From positions 34,982,144-35,046,143 of the forward strand of contig OX485809.1 of NCBI GenBank assembly GCA_950295325.1: a stretch of DNA of 64,000 nt, given 5' to 3'. Both the position numbers and the translations under genes were made by a program. The DNA comes from Polytrichum commune. Its lineage: Eukaryota > Streptophyta > Polytrichopsida > Polytrichales > Polytrichaceae. Within the stretch, counting starts at the first letter, position 1, and each line of letters opens with the position of its first letter. Shown piece after piece: positions 10,609 to 22,167 of this stretch. The notes below the pieces were generated by a model. The model was not told the origin of the DNA. It searched no databases and saw nothing but the letters and a program-made list of their open reading frames with translations.

Positions 10609-11583
10609 TGTCGCAACCCTTGCTAGCCCCCCCTTGACCATCTTGCCAATTTTCAATTCTAGCAAAGGTTACGAGTGGCTAACCCTTCGCATACCGCCAT
10701 GCTAATGGTTAGCTCCTCTAACCCCGGACCAATAGTTCATAGGAGGGAACCAACCCTCCTACTTTGCTTTCGGGACTCACCCCTTAATCGGTAACCCATT
10801 TCCCCAATGTGGACTTCCATCCATGGAAGTCCAATCCTATGTTGATCATCGCGTTGCCGGAGCAACACTACAACAACCCGAAGCATACTAGGCAACTATG
10901 GCCTCACAATAGGCCAAAGCCCATGGAGGCCTTGCCGTTCGGCCTCGGGTGGGTGAGGCCACACCACCTCACCCATATAAGCCTCTAGGACTCTACACGG
11001 AGCCCCTACCCCACCGCCAACCAACCTCTTGTCTCTCTACCAAGAGTTGGGGCCAAGTGGACATTTTCCCTTAGCTGCTGGGCCTAGAACCCCCCCAGCA
11101 GCTTCAGACCATCATGACTTCCTTGTATGATATCTGATCATAACAACCAACCACTCCATCCTCATCTACGCTTCACGTAGATGCCGATGGACTCCTCGCT
11201 TGCCCCATTCGGGCAAGTCATGAGGAAGTTATGCCTGTTTGAACCTTGGCAGTCCCGGGAATCACTCCCAGGCACTGCTGTACCAGGGCGCTGTCCCGGG
11301 ACAGCACCCCACTCAAATGGCCATAACTCCTAGCTCACACCTCCGATTGAGGTGATCTTGAGCATTCTAGAATCACCACGCCATGAGCTACGCATAGGTC
11401 ATGGCCTCACCCTCATGCCTCCTAGTCTTTGTGGGTGGGAGGCGTTCCCAACGCCCGGGGCCCTCACCCACACTAGGATCACTTGGGCCCTCTCACCAAC
11501 GGCGCCACAAGTCCCGGGTGTCACTCCGGGGTCCCCCTTGTGCCCATGGTGTTTCGGGCACTCCTCATGAAGAGGTGCGCGAC
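10609..11583 (-). repeat. 5' LTR of element B
   Basis: Near-identical to 4531-5506. The terminal A of GCGCGACA is replaced by C, because the LTR runs into extra 18-bp copies of its own end (11566-11617). Confidence 0.9.
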
Positions 11584-11914
11584 CATGGAGAGGTGCGCGA
11601 CCATGGAGAGGTGTGCGAAAAATAACTTTGCTCAACGAGAGATTGAGTTCTTCAGGTATGTGGTGACAAAGGAAGTTGGTGGACGAACATGAAGAATGTC
11701 AAGGCAATCCAAAAGGACAATTGGCCCTTGACTCAAGAAAAAGGCTTAGGTCATTTGTTGGCCTAGCCAACTACTACGACCACTTCATTCATGGTTTTTC
11801 TAAGGTTGCTAGAACCTTAGTCAACATGTTGGAAAAAAATGGCTATCCCCAAGAGTGGGATGAGCCTTGTCACCAAGCCTTTAGGGAGCTTAAGAGTAAG
11901 TTCTCTTCACAAGA
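11566..11914 (+). repeat. 18-bp triplication and 298-bp duplicated flank at the right end of B
   Basis: The LTR end CATGGAGAGGTGCGCGAC occurs three times in tandem (first copy with GAAG, last with GTGTGCG). Then 11617-11914 repeats 4233-4530 of element A with a few substitutions, and A continues past the point where B's left end lies. Confidence 0.8.
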
Positions 11915-12185
11915 TGTGGTTAAGTTTCCGGGTTTTCATGAGCATGTTGAGGTGCACATGAAGGCGAAGGACTTTACCATTGGCGGATGTTGATCCAAGA
12001 TGAATGCCCATTGCTTATGGGAGCATTAAGCTCCATGGTTGTAGAAGCTTGTCGAACTTGTGCAAGAAATGGCTATCCCAAGAGTGGGATGAGCCTTGCC
12101 ACCAAGTCTTTGAGGAGCTTAAGACCAAGTTCCTCTTTACCACCCGTGTTCAAGTTCGCGGAGCTTGAAAAACCTTTTGAGGTGC
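11915..12185 (+). pseudogene. Element A interior: RNase H-side repeat units
   Basis: A continues with the end of the first and the whole of the second unit of the segment reading WDEPCHQ...ELK.KF...VEVHMKAKDFTIGG. Unit landmarks GGCTATCCC are at 11841 and 12071, 230 bp apart. It is interrupted by element C at 12191 and resumes at 19248. Confidence 0.7.
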
Positions 12186-12190
12186 ATACG
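12186..12190. repeat. Target-site duplication of element C (left), ATACG
   Basis: ATACG before TGTCGCAACC is repeated at 19243-19247 after the right LTR. The sequence on either side belongs to element A. Confidence 0.9.
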
Positions 12191-13163
12191 TGTCGCAACC
12201 CTTGCTAGCCCCCCTTGACAATCTTGCCAATTTTCAATTCTAACAAAGGTTACGAGCGCTAACCATTCGCATTCCGCCATGCCAATGATTAGCTCCTCCT
12301 ACCCCGGACCTTATAGTTCATAGGAGGGAACCAACCCTCCTACTTTGCTTTCGGGACTCACCCCTTAATCCGTAACCCATTCCTAGATGTGGACTTCCAT
12401 CCATGGAAGTCCAATCCCATGTTGATCATCGCATTGCCGGAGCAACACTACAACAACCCGAACCATACTAGGCAACTATGGCCTCACAATGGGCCAATGC
12501 CCATGGAGGCCTTGCCGTTCGGCCTCGGGTGGGTGAGGCCACACCACCTCACCCATATAAGCCTCTAGGACTCTACGCGGGGCCCCTACCCCACCGTCAA
12601 CCAACCTCTTGTCTCTCTACCAAGAGTTGGGGCCAAGTGGACATTTTCCCTTAGCCGCTGGGTCTAGAAGCCCCCATCAGCTTCAGACCATCATAACTTC
12701 CTTGTATGATGTCTGATTCCAGCAACCAACCACTCCATCTTCATCTACGCTTCACGTAGATGCCGATGGACTCCTCACTTGCCCCATTCGGGCAAGTGGT
12801 AAGGAAGTTATGCCTGTTTGAACCTTGGCAGTCCCGGGAATCACTCCCAGGCACTGCTGTACCAGGGCGCTGTCCCGGGACAGCTCCCCACTCAAATGGC
12901 CATAACTCCTAGCTCACACCTCCGATTGAGGTGTTCTTGAGCATTCTAGAATCACCACGCCATGAGCTACGCATAGCTCATGGCCTTACCCTTGTGCCTC
13001 CTAGTCTTCGTGGATGGGAGGCGTTCCCAACGCCCGGGGACCTCATCCACACTAGGATCACTTGGGCCCTCTCACCAATGGCGCCACAAGTCCCGGGTGT
13101 CACTCCGGGGTCCCCCTTGTGCCCATGGTGTTTCGGGCACTCCTCATGGAGAGGTGCGCGACA
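12191..13163 (-). repeat. 3' LTR of element C
   Basis: Followed by CTCACCCCCACC, the complement of the purine tract. Equal in length to the right LTR. Confidence 0.92.
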
Positions 13164-13960
13164 CTCACCCCCACCAAACGGAGTCGATGCCCTCATCGAC
13201 TATACTCGTAGTCGGCACACCAATTCTCAAGTTGCCATCCTCTATGGTGCGGCATTGTGTTTACCTTAGGGCGCGACCCCCACAATGCATCTTCAAATTT
13301 GGCATAGTCCCAAAGGTGTCGTTCCTAGGTGGTCCGTTAGCGACCTTGGATCTCTCATCCAAGGACCTAACCTATACTAGACCCACCTACTTTGGGACTC
13401 ACTTGGGTTGCCCCTCCTTTGGGGCCTCCCCCTTTAGGCTCCACTAGCCTAACGTGACACATCTAGGCAAGACCTCAACGCTTCCACTAAGTTGTCTCGG
13501 TTGCAACTCCGAGATGGCTTTCCATTGTTAAGCCACGCCTCGATCGCACGGGGGTGATGCCAAGTCCCGCCCGACTCGGTTCCCACTTTGCTCTTTCGAG
13601 ACATGGGTTCATGACTCCCATGCGCCAACTCTCGTTAGCTCGCGGGTAGCACTTTTATGAGCACGCGCCATCACCTTGTCCCCGCCCGGACAAGCCCACA
13701 ACTAAGAAGTTTCTTGGTTTTATCCAAGGCCCCTCCAAGCCATGGCCCCCAATTACTCGGCTTACCCAACCTAGTTTGGCATGTCTATTCCCCCTCTTCC
13801 ACTAACCAAGCACAAGTACAAGACTAGGACCTCATCTCGTACTTTTCTCTTTGCACCACTAAAGTTTGGACTTTATTCCCTCAAGCCAAAGAACAAGTTC
13901 ATGTTGTGGAGTAATTAACCTCGAAGCTAAGTGTGCTACTAGCGTCTCTCCCCCACTAAA
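13164..13960 (-). other. 3' non-coding part of element C
   Basis: Matches 5507-6300 of B. No sustained frame is visible. Confidence 0.7.
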
Positions 13961-13965
13961 GGAGA

Positions 13966-14240
13966 TTGATGTCCTCATCAATGCCTATGCTTCATTTTAT
14001 TGGAATCCTTAGCCTTAGTTTCTTCAAAGTGCTTCACCAATTCATTGGTGTTGACCATGTCTCTTGCCGCCACCCAAGCGGTTTCTTTCTCATGGTATCC
14101 TCACCATTTCACCAAGTACTCTTTTGTACATTTTTTTCATTTTCACTTGGGCTTCCTACACTTGAAGGTGCCCTCCTACCTCATGTTCCAAATGACCTCC
14201 ACAAGGTCGGGACGTGGCCTAATCACTTGCTTGTGATCGG
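13966..14240 (-). pseudogene. Chromodomain remnant of C with internal stop
   Basis: The minus strand around 14090-14130 has the same EYLVKW-stop-GY arrangement as A and B. Confidence 0.55.
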
Positions 14241-15400
14241 GCCACAAGGTGTCGTCCTAAAATGACTTTCGTAATGAGACATGAAATGTTGGATGCACTT
14301 TGATCTCTAGCGGTAATTCCAACTTATACATGTCCTTGAACACTTGTTCCACCATGGAAAACGAAGCTCCAATTTTGGACATGAACTTTTGGAGTAAGGC
14401 CTTTGGGCAAGGTGAGGTTGTCCACATTCAACAACACCTTATTGGCCCACCTCATACTCCACTTCGCGTCTTCCGGCATTGATTTGCACTCCGTAGCACC
14501 TTCGGGCTTTCTCCACCAACAACTTGGTCATCTCCAAGACTTGTTTACCATCCTTGGCCAAGTCCTCACCATCTTGGTTGAACTCTAGTGTTGAATGTGC
14601 CCCCTCGAGAGCTAGGTTAATAGGTTGGAGCGCATCCACTCCATAAGCCACCACCAAAGACCACCCCTTGGTAGCCAAGTGCGTGGCTGCATTGCAATTA
14701 CACTCCGCTCGACCCACATAGTCCGCCCAATCTCCTTGGTCCGCCCCCACCAAGTTCCTCAAGTATTGCTTCAAGACTCCATTCACATGCTTCGCTTTCC
14801 CATGCATTTGGGAATGCAAGGTCGTGCTAAACCTTAGTTTCATTCCGACCTCCTTAGAGAAATGCTTTGAAAATGCACTTGTGAACTTTGGATCTTGATC
14901 CCACACAATCACTCTTGGCAACCCGTGGTGCCTCAATCATCCTTTGAGAAAAGGCTATGCGGTCTCCAACGCGGTGGCGGTTCCCACAATCGGCACCATG
15001 TGTGCCAACTTGGCAAACCGCTCTACCATCAACAAGATGGCATCATACCCATGTAACTCCGGCAAACTTGTGATCAAGTCCATGCACATACTATGCCATG
15101 GCGCCGACGGGATAGGCACGGTTGCAAGAAACCGCCTTGCTTTTGGTAAGAGGCTCGGTTCACTTGGCACTTTATTCACGCCTTTACAAAGTGGGTTATA
15201 TCCTACTTTATGCACCGCCAATGGTATCTCTTTGACACCATTCTATGGTGGTTTTCTCTTTCTCCTCTATGGCCGGCAATAGGACTATCATATTCCTCCT
15301 TCAAAACCGATAGCCTCAACTTGCCTTGTGGCACATACATCCAACTTTGCTTGCACTTGAACAATCCGTCCACCAACTTAACCTCTTTCAGCACCTTGCT
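14240..15400 (-). pseudogene. Integrase remnant of element C
   Basis: The 165-codon open piece at 14936-14439 carries VWDQDPKFTSAF (second catalytic Asp region) and VNGVLKQYLRNLVG. The piece at 15221-14955 carries CMDLITSLPE (first Asp) and LMVERFAKLAHMVPI. The part at 15394-15203 has the zinc-binding lead-in (CDSPIAGHRGE). Where A has KTERVNG, C reads KAKHVNG, so the catalytic Glu appears to be lost in this copy. Confidence 0.7.
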
Positions 15401-16680
15401 CTTGCGAAGCTCACCTAAAAGCTTTTGTGCTTTGGGGTAGTTAATTTACCCCTCCCGTATCTTGCATCACAAGTTTCCTTCGCCGGCACACATTAGCCAC
15501 AAGGTTTAGATGGTTCTCATTGCTTGGAACTCTTCCGGTCTACTTCGCGCATCCGGCACCACATATCCACGGTCCGGTTTGTGGATCAAATCCACCTTCA
15601 TAAGCGCCAAACTATCATATCACCGCAATGACTTGGCGCTCACTTGCGCTTGAATGTCAAAATTCTTTTAGGACACATTGTCCATGTAGACCTTTGCTTT
15701 GTGCAACCCCAAATAGTGTCACCACATCTTCAAGCAATGCACTACGGCAAAGAAATTCTTTGTCATGAGTTGGTTGTCTTCTTTGACAACCATCGAGTTT
15801 CATGCTCCCATATGCAATGGCCATCCAATTACACATAATCCACCATTGGCAAAGTCGCTCACCCCCGTATGCACCTCAAAAGGTTTGTCAAGCTCCGCGA
15901 ACTTGAGCACGGGCGTCTAAGAACACTTGCTCTCAAGCTCCCCAAAGACTTGGTGGCAAGGCTCATCCCACTCTTGGGATAGTCATTTCTTCCACAAGTC
16001 GGATAAGGTCGGATAACCATCAAGCTTAATGCTCTCATATGCAATGGCCATCCATCCTACGTTAACCATCCGCCAATGGCAAAGTCACTCGCCCCCGTAT
16101 GTACCTCAAAAGGTTTGTCAAATTTCGCAAACTTGAGCACGGGCGGCGAAGAGAACTTCGTCTTAAGCTCCTTAAAGACTTGGTGGCAAGGCTCAACCCA
16201 CTTTTGGGATAGCCATTTCTTGCATAAGTTGGACAAGGTCGGACAACCATCGAGCTTCATGCTCTTATATACAATGGCCATCCATTTTGCCTCAACATCC
16301 GCCAATGCTAAAGTCACTCGCCCCCGTATGCACCTCAAAAGGTTTGTCAAAGTCCGCGAACTTAAGCACGGGCGGCGAAGAGAACTTGTTTTTGAGCCCC
16401 CCAAAGGCTTGGTGACAAGGCTCATCCCACTCTTGGGATAGCCATTTTCCTCAATAAGTTGAATAAGGTCCTAGCAACCTTAGAAAACTCTCGAATGAAG
16501 TGGTGGGAGTAATTGGCTAGGCCAACAAATGACCTAAGCCATTTTTGAATGAAGGGCCAATTATCCTTTTGGATTGCCTTGACATTCTTCATGTTCGTCC
16601 ACCAACTCCCTTTGTCACCACATACCTCAAGAACTCAATCTCTCGTTGAGCAAAGTTATTTTTCACTCCTTGGCGGTAAC
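15400..16680 (-). pseudogene. RNase H and repeated RT-RNase H junction segment of C
   Basis: The three repeat units have landmarks near 16437, 16207 and 15974, about 230 bp apart. The motifs WVEPCHQVFKELKTKFSS and FDKPFEVHTGASDFAIGG are readable. Then follows the RT remnant with the shared deletion near 16670. Confidence 0.65.
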
Positions 16681-16761
16681 TTTTTAGGCAACACATTGGT
16701 GAATATATCATTGTATCTCACCAACATCACACCAATGTTGTTTGGAGGAGGCCCATCTTTC

Positions 16762-17151
16762 CTAGCCTCCCCATACGTTCCTTGGAGTTGCTCCAATTGA
16801 ACCACGACCATTATGCTTTGTATTTTTCATTTGGTCCATTAAGACCAAATTCAACTTAGATCCTCCTACCATAGGAGTCCTTGTCAATTTGAACTTCAAT
16901 TCTTTGCCATTATGACACATCATAATGCACCGCAAGCACACCGGCTTGCACCTCACATCTATCATGTGAGTTTCAAAGAAGGCGGCCTTCACAATGACAT
17001 GCATTTCATCTATTTCACTTGGTGTGAAATTTTGACAAAAATCCAATGTCCCACATTGAAAGGTTACATGCATCGCGGCCTCCTTTGTCTCATGCGGTTT
17101 GCCCTTTCCAAACCGCACCTTGGTGGGCTTGCCCGCTCTATCAATCGGCAA
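16762..17151 (-). pseudogene. Protease C-terminal / linker segment of C
   Basis: 129 codons, near-identical to the A and B pieces. Confidence 0.65.
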
Positions 17152-17159
17152 GCCCCAAC

Positions 17160-18250
17160 TCCCTTGTGAGTTTTGGGCTCAAGAAGGAATGGCTTGCCTC
17201 TTTGTCAACCCATGAGACAATTCTCCCATTCATTTGAGCCTCAAGGTACAAAAGACTTGGCTTTGGCTAAAGGCTACTAGCCTAGGCCACAATGCCATCG
17301 TCTTACATTCGGTCCTCGGCAACTTGGCTTGGCTTGGTCCGCAAAGCCAACTTCAAACATTTCGTCCGCGGGACAAATTGGTTTGGTGCCACAAAACCAA
17401 TTTCTAATAGTTTGTCCGCAAAACAAACATGTTTTGCCTTGGTAGCACAAAGCCACCTTCCCACACTCCGTCCGCGGCACGAACATGAATTGCCTTTGTA
17501 GGACAAACCCACCTACCAACATTCCGTCCGCGGCACAAGTATGATTTGCTTTGGAAGCATAAAGCCACCTTTCAACATTCCGTCCGCGGCTCCAACATGT
17601 TTTGCCTAAGTAAAATGGACCAAACAATTTGCACTCATTTCTTTGGGACCTACTTTGGCTAAAGCCACTTGTAGTGATGCGCCGCCAAACTTCTCTTTGG
17701 GACCATCGGCTTCAATGCTCTTGCAAATTTGATGGTCCCCACCATGTCCTCAAGAAGCCTTGGGGACTTAAACAAGGCATCCACCACCTGCTTTTAAAAC
17801 CCCACCTAAAAGGATGCATTTCTTAGAAAGCTCGTCCATTTTAGGTGTATCCTTCATTTGTGCGTTTGAATAGCGCACATAGGCCTTAAGAGGCCCCGGG
17901 TGCCTCATTAGCACCAAATTCATTCCAACATCAATACCTTCCAAGCATTTCGAATTAGAATTTCAATCCAACATTAATGCCCTCCAAGGTTTTGGGTGCA
18001 TTTGGTATTCTAGCCCCCGAATACTTTTCGAGGTTTGCGGGAGCCTTTTCAAAGCACTCCTCCATTTTCCTCACCGAATCCCCCCTCATGCCCACCATTG
18101 TCATTAGAACCAATGGTATGGTCAAATTCCATTTACACATGATCTTTGTTCCAATTTGAGCCTCACAACCTTTTGGAAACCCCGGGTCACCATCATAACC
18201 CGCTTATATGATAGCCATGCTTCCCTCAAAGTGCTAGCTCAAATATTGGA
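17160..18250 (-). pseudogene. gag-like remnant of C with 56-bp repeat
   Basis: Open pieces at 17627-17277 and 18140-17955. The 56-bp units around GTCCGCGG lie at about 17360-17590. Same order as A and B. Confidence 0.6.
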
Positions 18251-18254
18251 ACCC

Positions 18255-18267
18255 TGCTCTGATACCA
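18255..18267 (-). promoter_or_regulatory. Primer-binding site of C
   Basis: The minus strand reads TGGTATCAGAGCA, two bases from the 5' LTR. Confidence 0.9.
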
Positions 18268-18269
18268 CG

Positions 18270-19242
18270 TGTCGCAACCCTTGCTAGCCCCCCTTGACAA
18301 TCTTGCCAATTTTCAATTCTAACAAAGGTTACGAGCGCTAACCATTCGCATTCCGCCATGCCAATGATTAGCTCCTCCTACCCCGGACCTTATAGTTCAT
18401 AGGAGGGAACCAACCCTCCTACTTTGCTTTCGGGACTCACCCCTTAATCCGTAACCCATTCCTAGATGTGGACTTCCATCCATGGAAGTCCAATCCCATG
18501 TTGATCATCGCATTGCCGGAGCAACACTACAACAACCCGAACCATACTAGGCAACTATGGCCTCACAATGGGCCAATGCCCATGGAGGCCTTGCCGTTCG
18601 GCCTCGGGTGGGTGAGGCCACACCACCTCACCCATATAAGCCTCTAGGACTCTACGCGGGGCCCCTACCCCACCGTCAACCAACCTCTTGTCTCTCTACC
18701 AAGAGTTGGGGCCAAGTGGACATTTTCCCTTAGCCGCTGGGTCTAGAAGCCCCCAGCAGCTTCAGACCATCATAACTTCCTTGTATGATGTCTGATTCCA
18801 GCAACCAACCACTCCATCTTCATCTACGCTTCACGTAGATGCCGATGGACTCCTCACTTGCCCCATTCGGGCAAGTGGTAAGGAAGTTATGCCTGTTTGA
18901 ACCTTGGCAGTCCCGGGAATCACTCCCAGGCACTGCTGTACCAGGGCGCTGTCCCGGGACAGCTCCCCACTCAAATGGCCATAACTCCTAGCTCACACCT
19001 CCGATTGAGGTGTTCTTGAGCATTCTAGAATCACCACGCCATGAGCTACGCATAGCTCATGGCCTTACCCTTGTGCCTCCTAGTCTTCGTGGATGGGAGG
19101 CGTTCCCAACGCCCGGGGACCTCATCCACACTAGGATCACTTGGGCCCTCTCACCAATGGCGCCACAAGTCCCGGGTGTCACTCCGGGGTCCCCCTTGTG
19201 CCCATGGTGTTTCGGGCACTCCTCATGGAGAGGTGCGCGACA
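18270..19242 (-). repeat. 5' LTR of element C
   Basis: 973 bp, ends GCGCGACA, followed by ATACG. Confidence 0.92.
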
Positions 19243-19247
19243 ATACG

Positions 19248-19900
19248 GGGGGCGAGTGACTTTACCATTGGCGGATGTTGATGCAAGATGGATGGCCATT
19301 GCATATGAGAGCATGAAGCTCGATGGTTCGACTTGTGAAAGAAATGGCTATCCCAAGAGTGGGATGATGTTTGTCACGAGTCTTTGGGGAGCTTAAGGCC
19401 AAGTTCTCTTCGCCGCCCGTGCTCAAGTTCGCGGAGCTTGACAAACCTTTTGAGGTGCATACGGAGGTGAGTGACTTTGCCAATGGTGGATTATGTGTAA
19501 GATGGATGGCCATTGCATATGCGAGCATGAAGCTCGATGGTTGTCAAAGAAGACAACCAACTCATGACAAAGAACTTCTTTGCCGTAGTGCATTGCTTGA
19601 AGATGTGGCGACACTATTTGGGGTCGCACAAAGTAAAGGTCTACAAGGACAATGTGTCCTAAAAGTATTTTGACATACAAGCGCAAGTGAGCGCCAAGTC
19701 ATTGCGTTGGCATGATAGCTTGGCGCTTATGAAGGTGGATCTAATCCACAAACCGGATCGTGGAAATGTGGTGCTGGATGCGCGAAATAGACCGGAAGAG
19801 TTCCAAGCAATGAGAACCATCCAAACCTTGTGGCTAATGTGTGCCGGCGAAGGAAACTTGTGATGCAAGATACAGGAGGGGTAAATTAATTACCCCAAAG
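19248..19900 (+). pseudogene. Element A interior: third repeat unit and RNase H
   Basis: A resumes after C with the third junction unit (landmark at 19346), then the RNase H stretch THDKELL, followed by SLRWHDSLALMKVD and a VPDA-like end in other frames. Stops and shifts separate the pieces. Confidence 0.65.
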
Positions 19901-21155
19901 CACAAAAGCTTTTAGGTGAGCTTCGCAAGAGCAAGGTGCTCAAAGAGGTTAAGTTGGTGGACGGATTGTTCAAGTGCAAGCAAAGTTGGGTGTATGTGCC
20001 ACAAGGCAAGTTGAGGCTATCGGTTTTGAAGGAAAAATGTGATAGCCCTATTGCCGGCCATAGAGGAGAAAGAAAAAAAACCGCCATAGAATGGTGTCAT
20101 GGAGGTACCATTGGCGGTGCATAAAGGAAGATATAGCCCACTTTGTGAAGGCTTGAATCAAGGTTCAAATGAACCGAGCCTCTTACCAAAAGCAAGGCGG
20201 TTTCTTGCAACCGTTGCCTATCCCGTCGGCGCCATGGCATAGTATGTGCATGGACTTGATCACAAGTTTGCCGGAGTCACATAGGTATGATGCCATCTTG
20301 TTGATGGTAGAGCGGTTTGCCAAGTTGGCACACATGGTGCCGATTGTGGGAGCCGCCACCGCGTTGAAGACCACATAGCCTTTTCTCAAAGGATGGTTGA
20401 GGCACCACGGGTTGCCAAGAGTGATTGTGTGGGATCAAGATCCAAAGTTCACAAGTGCATTTTCAATGCATTTCTCTAAGGAGGTCGGAAGAAAACTAAG
20501 GTTTAGCACGGCCTTGCATTCCCAAATGGATGGGAAAACGGAGCGTGTGAATGGAATCTTGAAGCAATACTTGAGGAACTTGGTGGGGGCGGACCAAGGA
20601 GATTGGGCGGACTATGTGGGTCGAGCGGAGTGTAATTGCAATGTAGCCACGCACTTGGCTACCAAGGGGTGGTCTTTCGTGGTGGCTTATGGAGTGGATG
20701 CGCTCCAACCTATTAACCTAGCTCTCGAGGGGGCACATTCAACACTAGAGTTCAACCAAGATGGTGAGGACTTGGCCAAGGATGGTAAACAAGTCTTGGA
20801 GATGACCAAGTTGTTGGGGGAGAAAGCCCGAATGTGCTACGAAGTGCAAGTCAATGCCGGAAGACGCGAAGTGGAGAATGAGGTGGGCCAAAAGATGTTG
20901 TTGAATGTGAACAACTTCACCTTGCCCAAAGGCCTCACTCCAAAGGTCATGTCCAAAATTGGAGCTTCATTTCCCATTGTGGAACAAGTGTTCAAGGACA
21001 TGTATAAGTTGGAATTACCGCCCGAGATCAAAGTGCATCCAACATTTCATGTCTCATTCCTAAAGCCATTTAAGGACGACACCTTGTGGCCCAATTACAA
21101 GCAAGTGATTAGGCCACCTCCCGACCTTGTGGATGTCATTTGGAACATGAGGTAG
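19900..21155 (+). pseudogene. Integrase remnant of element A
   Basis: The best-preserved integrase of the family. Its zinc-binding lead-in (CDSPIAGHRGE, about 20036-20070) and first-Asp piece (CMDLITSLPES, 20169-20378) are followed by a 252-codon open frame at 20397-21155. That frame has VWDQDPKFTSAF, HSQMDGKTERVNGILKQYLR (catalytic Glu), the KVMSKIGASFPIVEQV segment and HPTFHVSFLKPF, ending with PPDLVDVIW. A stop after the first-Asp piece (near 20378) separates it from the rest, so the protein is not continuous. Confidence 0.75.
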
Positions 21156-21360
21156 GAGGGCATCATCAAGTGTAGGAAGCCCAAGTGAAAAAGAAAGAAA
21201 ATGAACAAAGGAGTACTTGGTGAAATGGTGAGGATACCATGGGAAAGAAGCCGTTTGGGTAGCGGCAAGAGACATGATGAACGGCAAGGAATTGGTAAAG
21301 CACTTTGAAGAAATTAAGGCTAGACACTCCAATGAAATGAAGCGTAGGCATTGATGAGGA
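21156..21360 (+). pseudogene. Chromodomain remnant of A with internal stop
   Basis: Downstream of integrase the + strand reads EYLVKW (near 21210), a TGA stop, then GYHGKEAVWVA and KELVKHFEE. The stop position is the same as in B and C. Confidence 0.6.
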
Positions 21361-22155
21361 CATCAATCTCCTTTAGTGGGGGAGAGACGCTAGTAGCACA
21401 CTTAGCTTCGAGGTTAATTACTCCACAACATGAACTTGTTCTTTGCCTTGAGGGAATAAAGTCCAAACTTTAGTGGTGCAAAGAGAAAAGTATGAGATGA
21501 GGTCCTAGTCTTGTACTTGTGCTTGGTTAATGGAAGAGGGGGAATAGACATGCCAAACTAGGTTGGGTAAGCCGAGTAATTGGGGCCATGGCTTGGAGGG
21601 GCCTTGGATAAAACCAAGAAACTTCTTAGTTGTGGGCTTGTCCGGGCGGGGACAAGGTGATGGCGCGTGCTCATAAAAGTGCTACCCGCGAGCTAACAAG
21701 AGTTGGCGCATGGGAGTCATGAACCCATGTCTCGAAAGAGCAAAGTGGGAACCGAGTCGGGCGGGACTTGGCATCACCCCCGTGCGATCGAGGCGTGGCT
21801 TAACAATGGAAAGCCATCTCGGAGTTGCAACCGAGACAACTTAGTGGAAGCATTGAGGTCTCGCCTAGATGTGTCATGTTAGGCTAGTGGAGCCTAACGG
21901 GGGAGGCCCCAAAGGAGGGGCAACCCAAGTGAGTCCCAAAGTATGTGGGTCTAGTATAGGTTAGGTCCTTGGATGAGAGATCCAAGGTCGCTAACGGACC
22001 ACCTAGGAACGACACCTTTGGGACCATGCCAAATTTGAAGATGCATCGTGGGGGTCGCGCCCTAAGGTAAACACAATGCCGCACCATAGAGGATGGCAAC
22101 TTGAGAATTGGTGTGCCAACTACGAGTATAGTCGATGAGGGCATCGACTCCGTTT
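21361..22155 (+). other. 3' non-coding part of element A
   Basis: No sustained frame. Same stretch as in B and C. Confidence 0.7.
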
Positions 22156-22167
22156 GGTGGGGGTGAG
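22156..22167 (+). promoter_or_regulatory. Polypurine tract of A
   Basis: GGTGGGGGTGAG abuts the 3' LTR; this is where plus-strand synthesis would be primed. Confidence 0.8.

Larger units (their letters stand above)
4531..11583 (-). mobile_element. Element B: chromovirus of the same family, nested in A
   Basis: Two LTRs of equal length in minus orientation (4531-5506 and 10609-11583) flank a 5.1-kb interior with the family's order: PBS, gag-like, protease end, RT remnant, RNase H-side repeats, integrase, broken chromodomain, purine tract. By eye I see only about two differences between the LTRs (one near 11569, and the last base), so the insertion is recent. No simple 5-bp duplication exists. 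Instead 298 bp of A (4233-4530) recur on the far side (11617-11914), and the right end is followed by extra copies of its last 18 bp. Confidence 0.9.
12191..19242 (-). mobile_element. Element C: near-complete chromovirus copy nested in A
   Basis: LTRs of 973 bp at 12191-13163 and 18270-19242, with an interior in minus orientation and ATACG duplications. I noted only one difference between the LTRs (12677 region, CATCAGC versus CAGCAGC), so it inserted recently. Its LTR belongs to a different subtype from B's (it shares GAGCGCTAACC with D). Despite its youth it has the family's RT deletion and chromodomain stop, so it must have been copied by enzymes from elsewhere. Confidence 0.92.
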
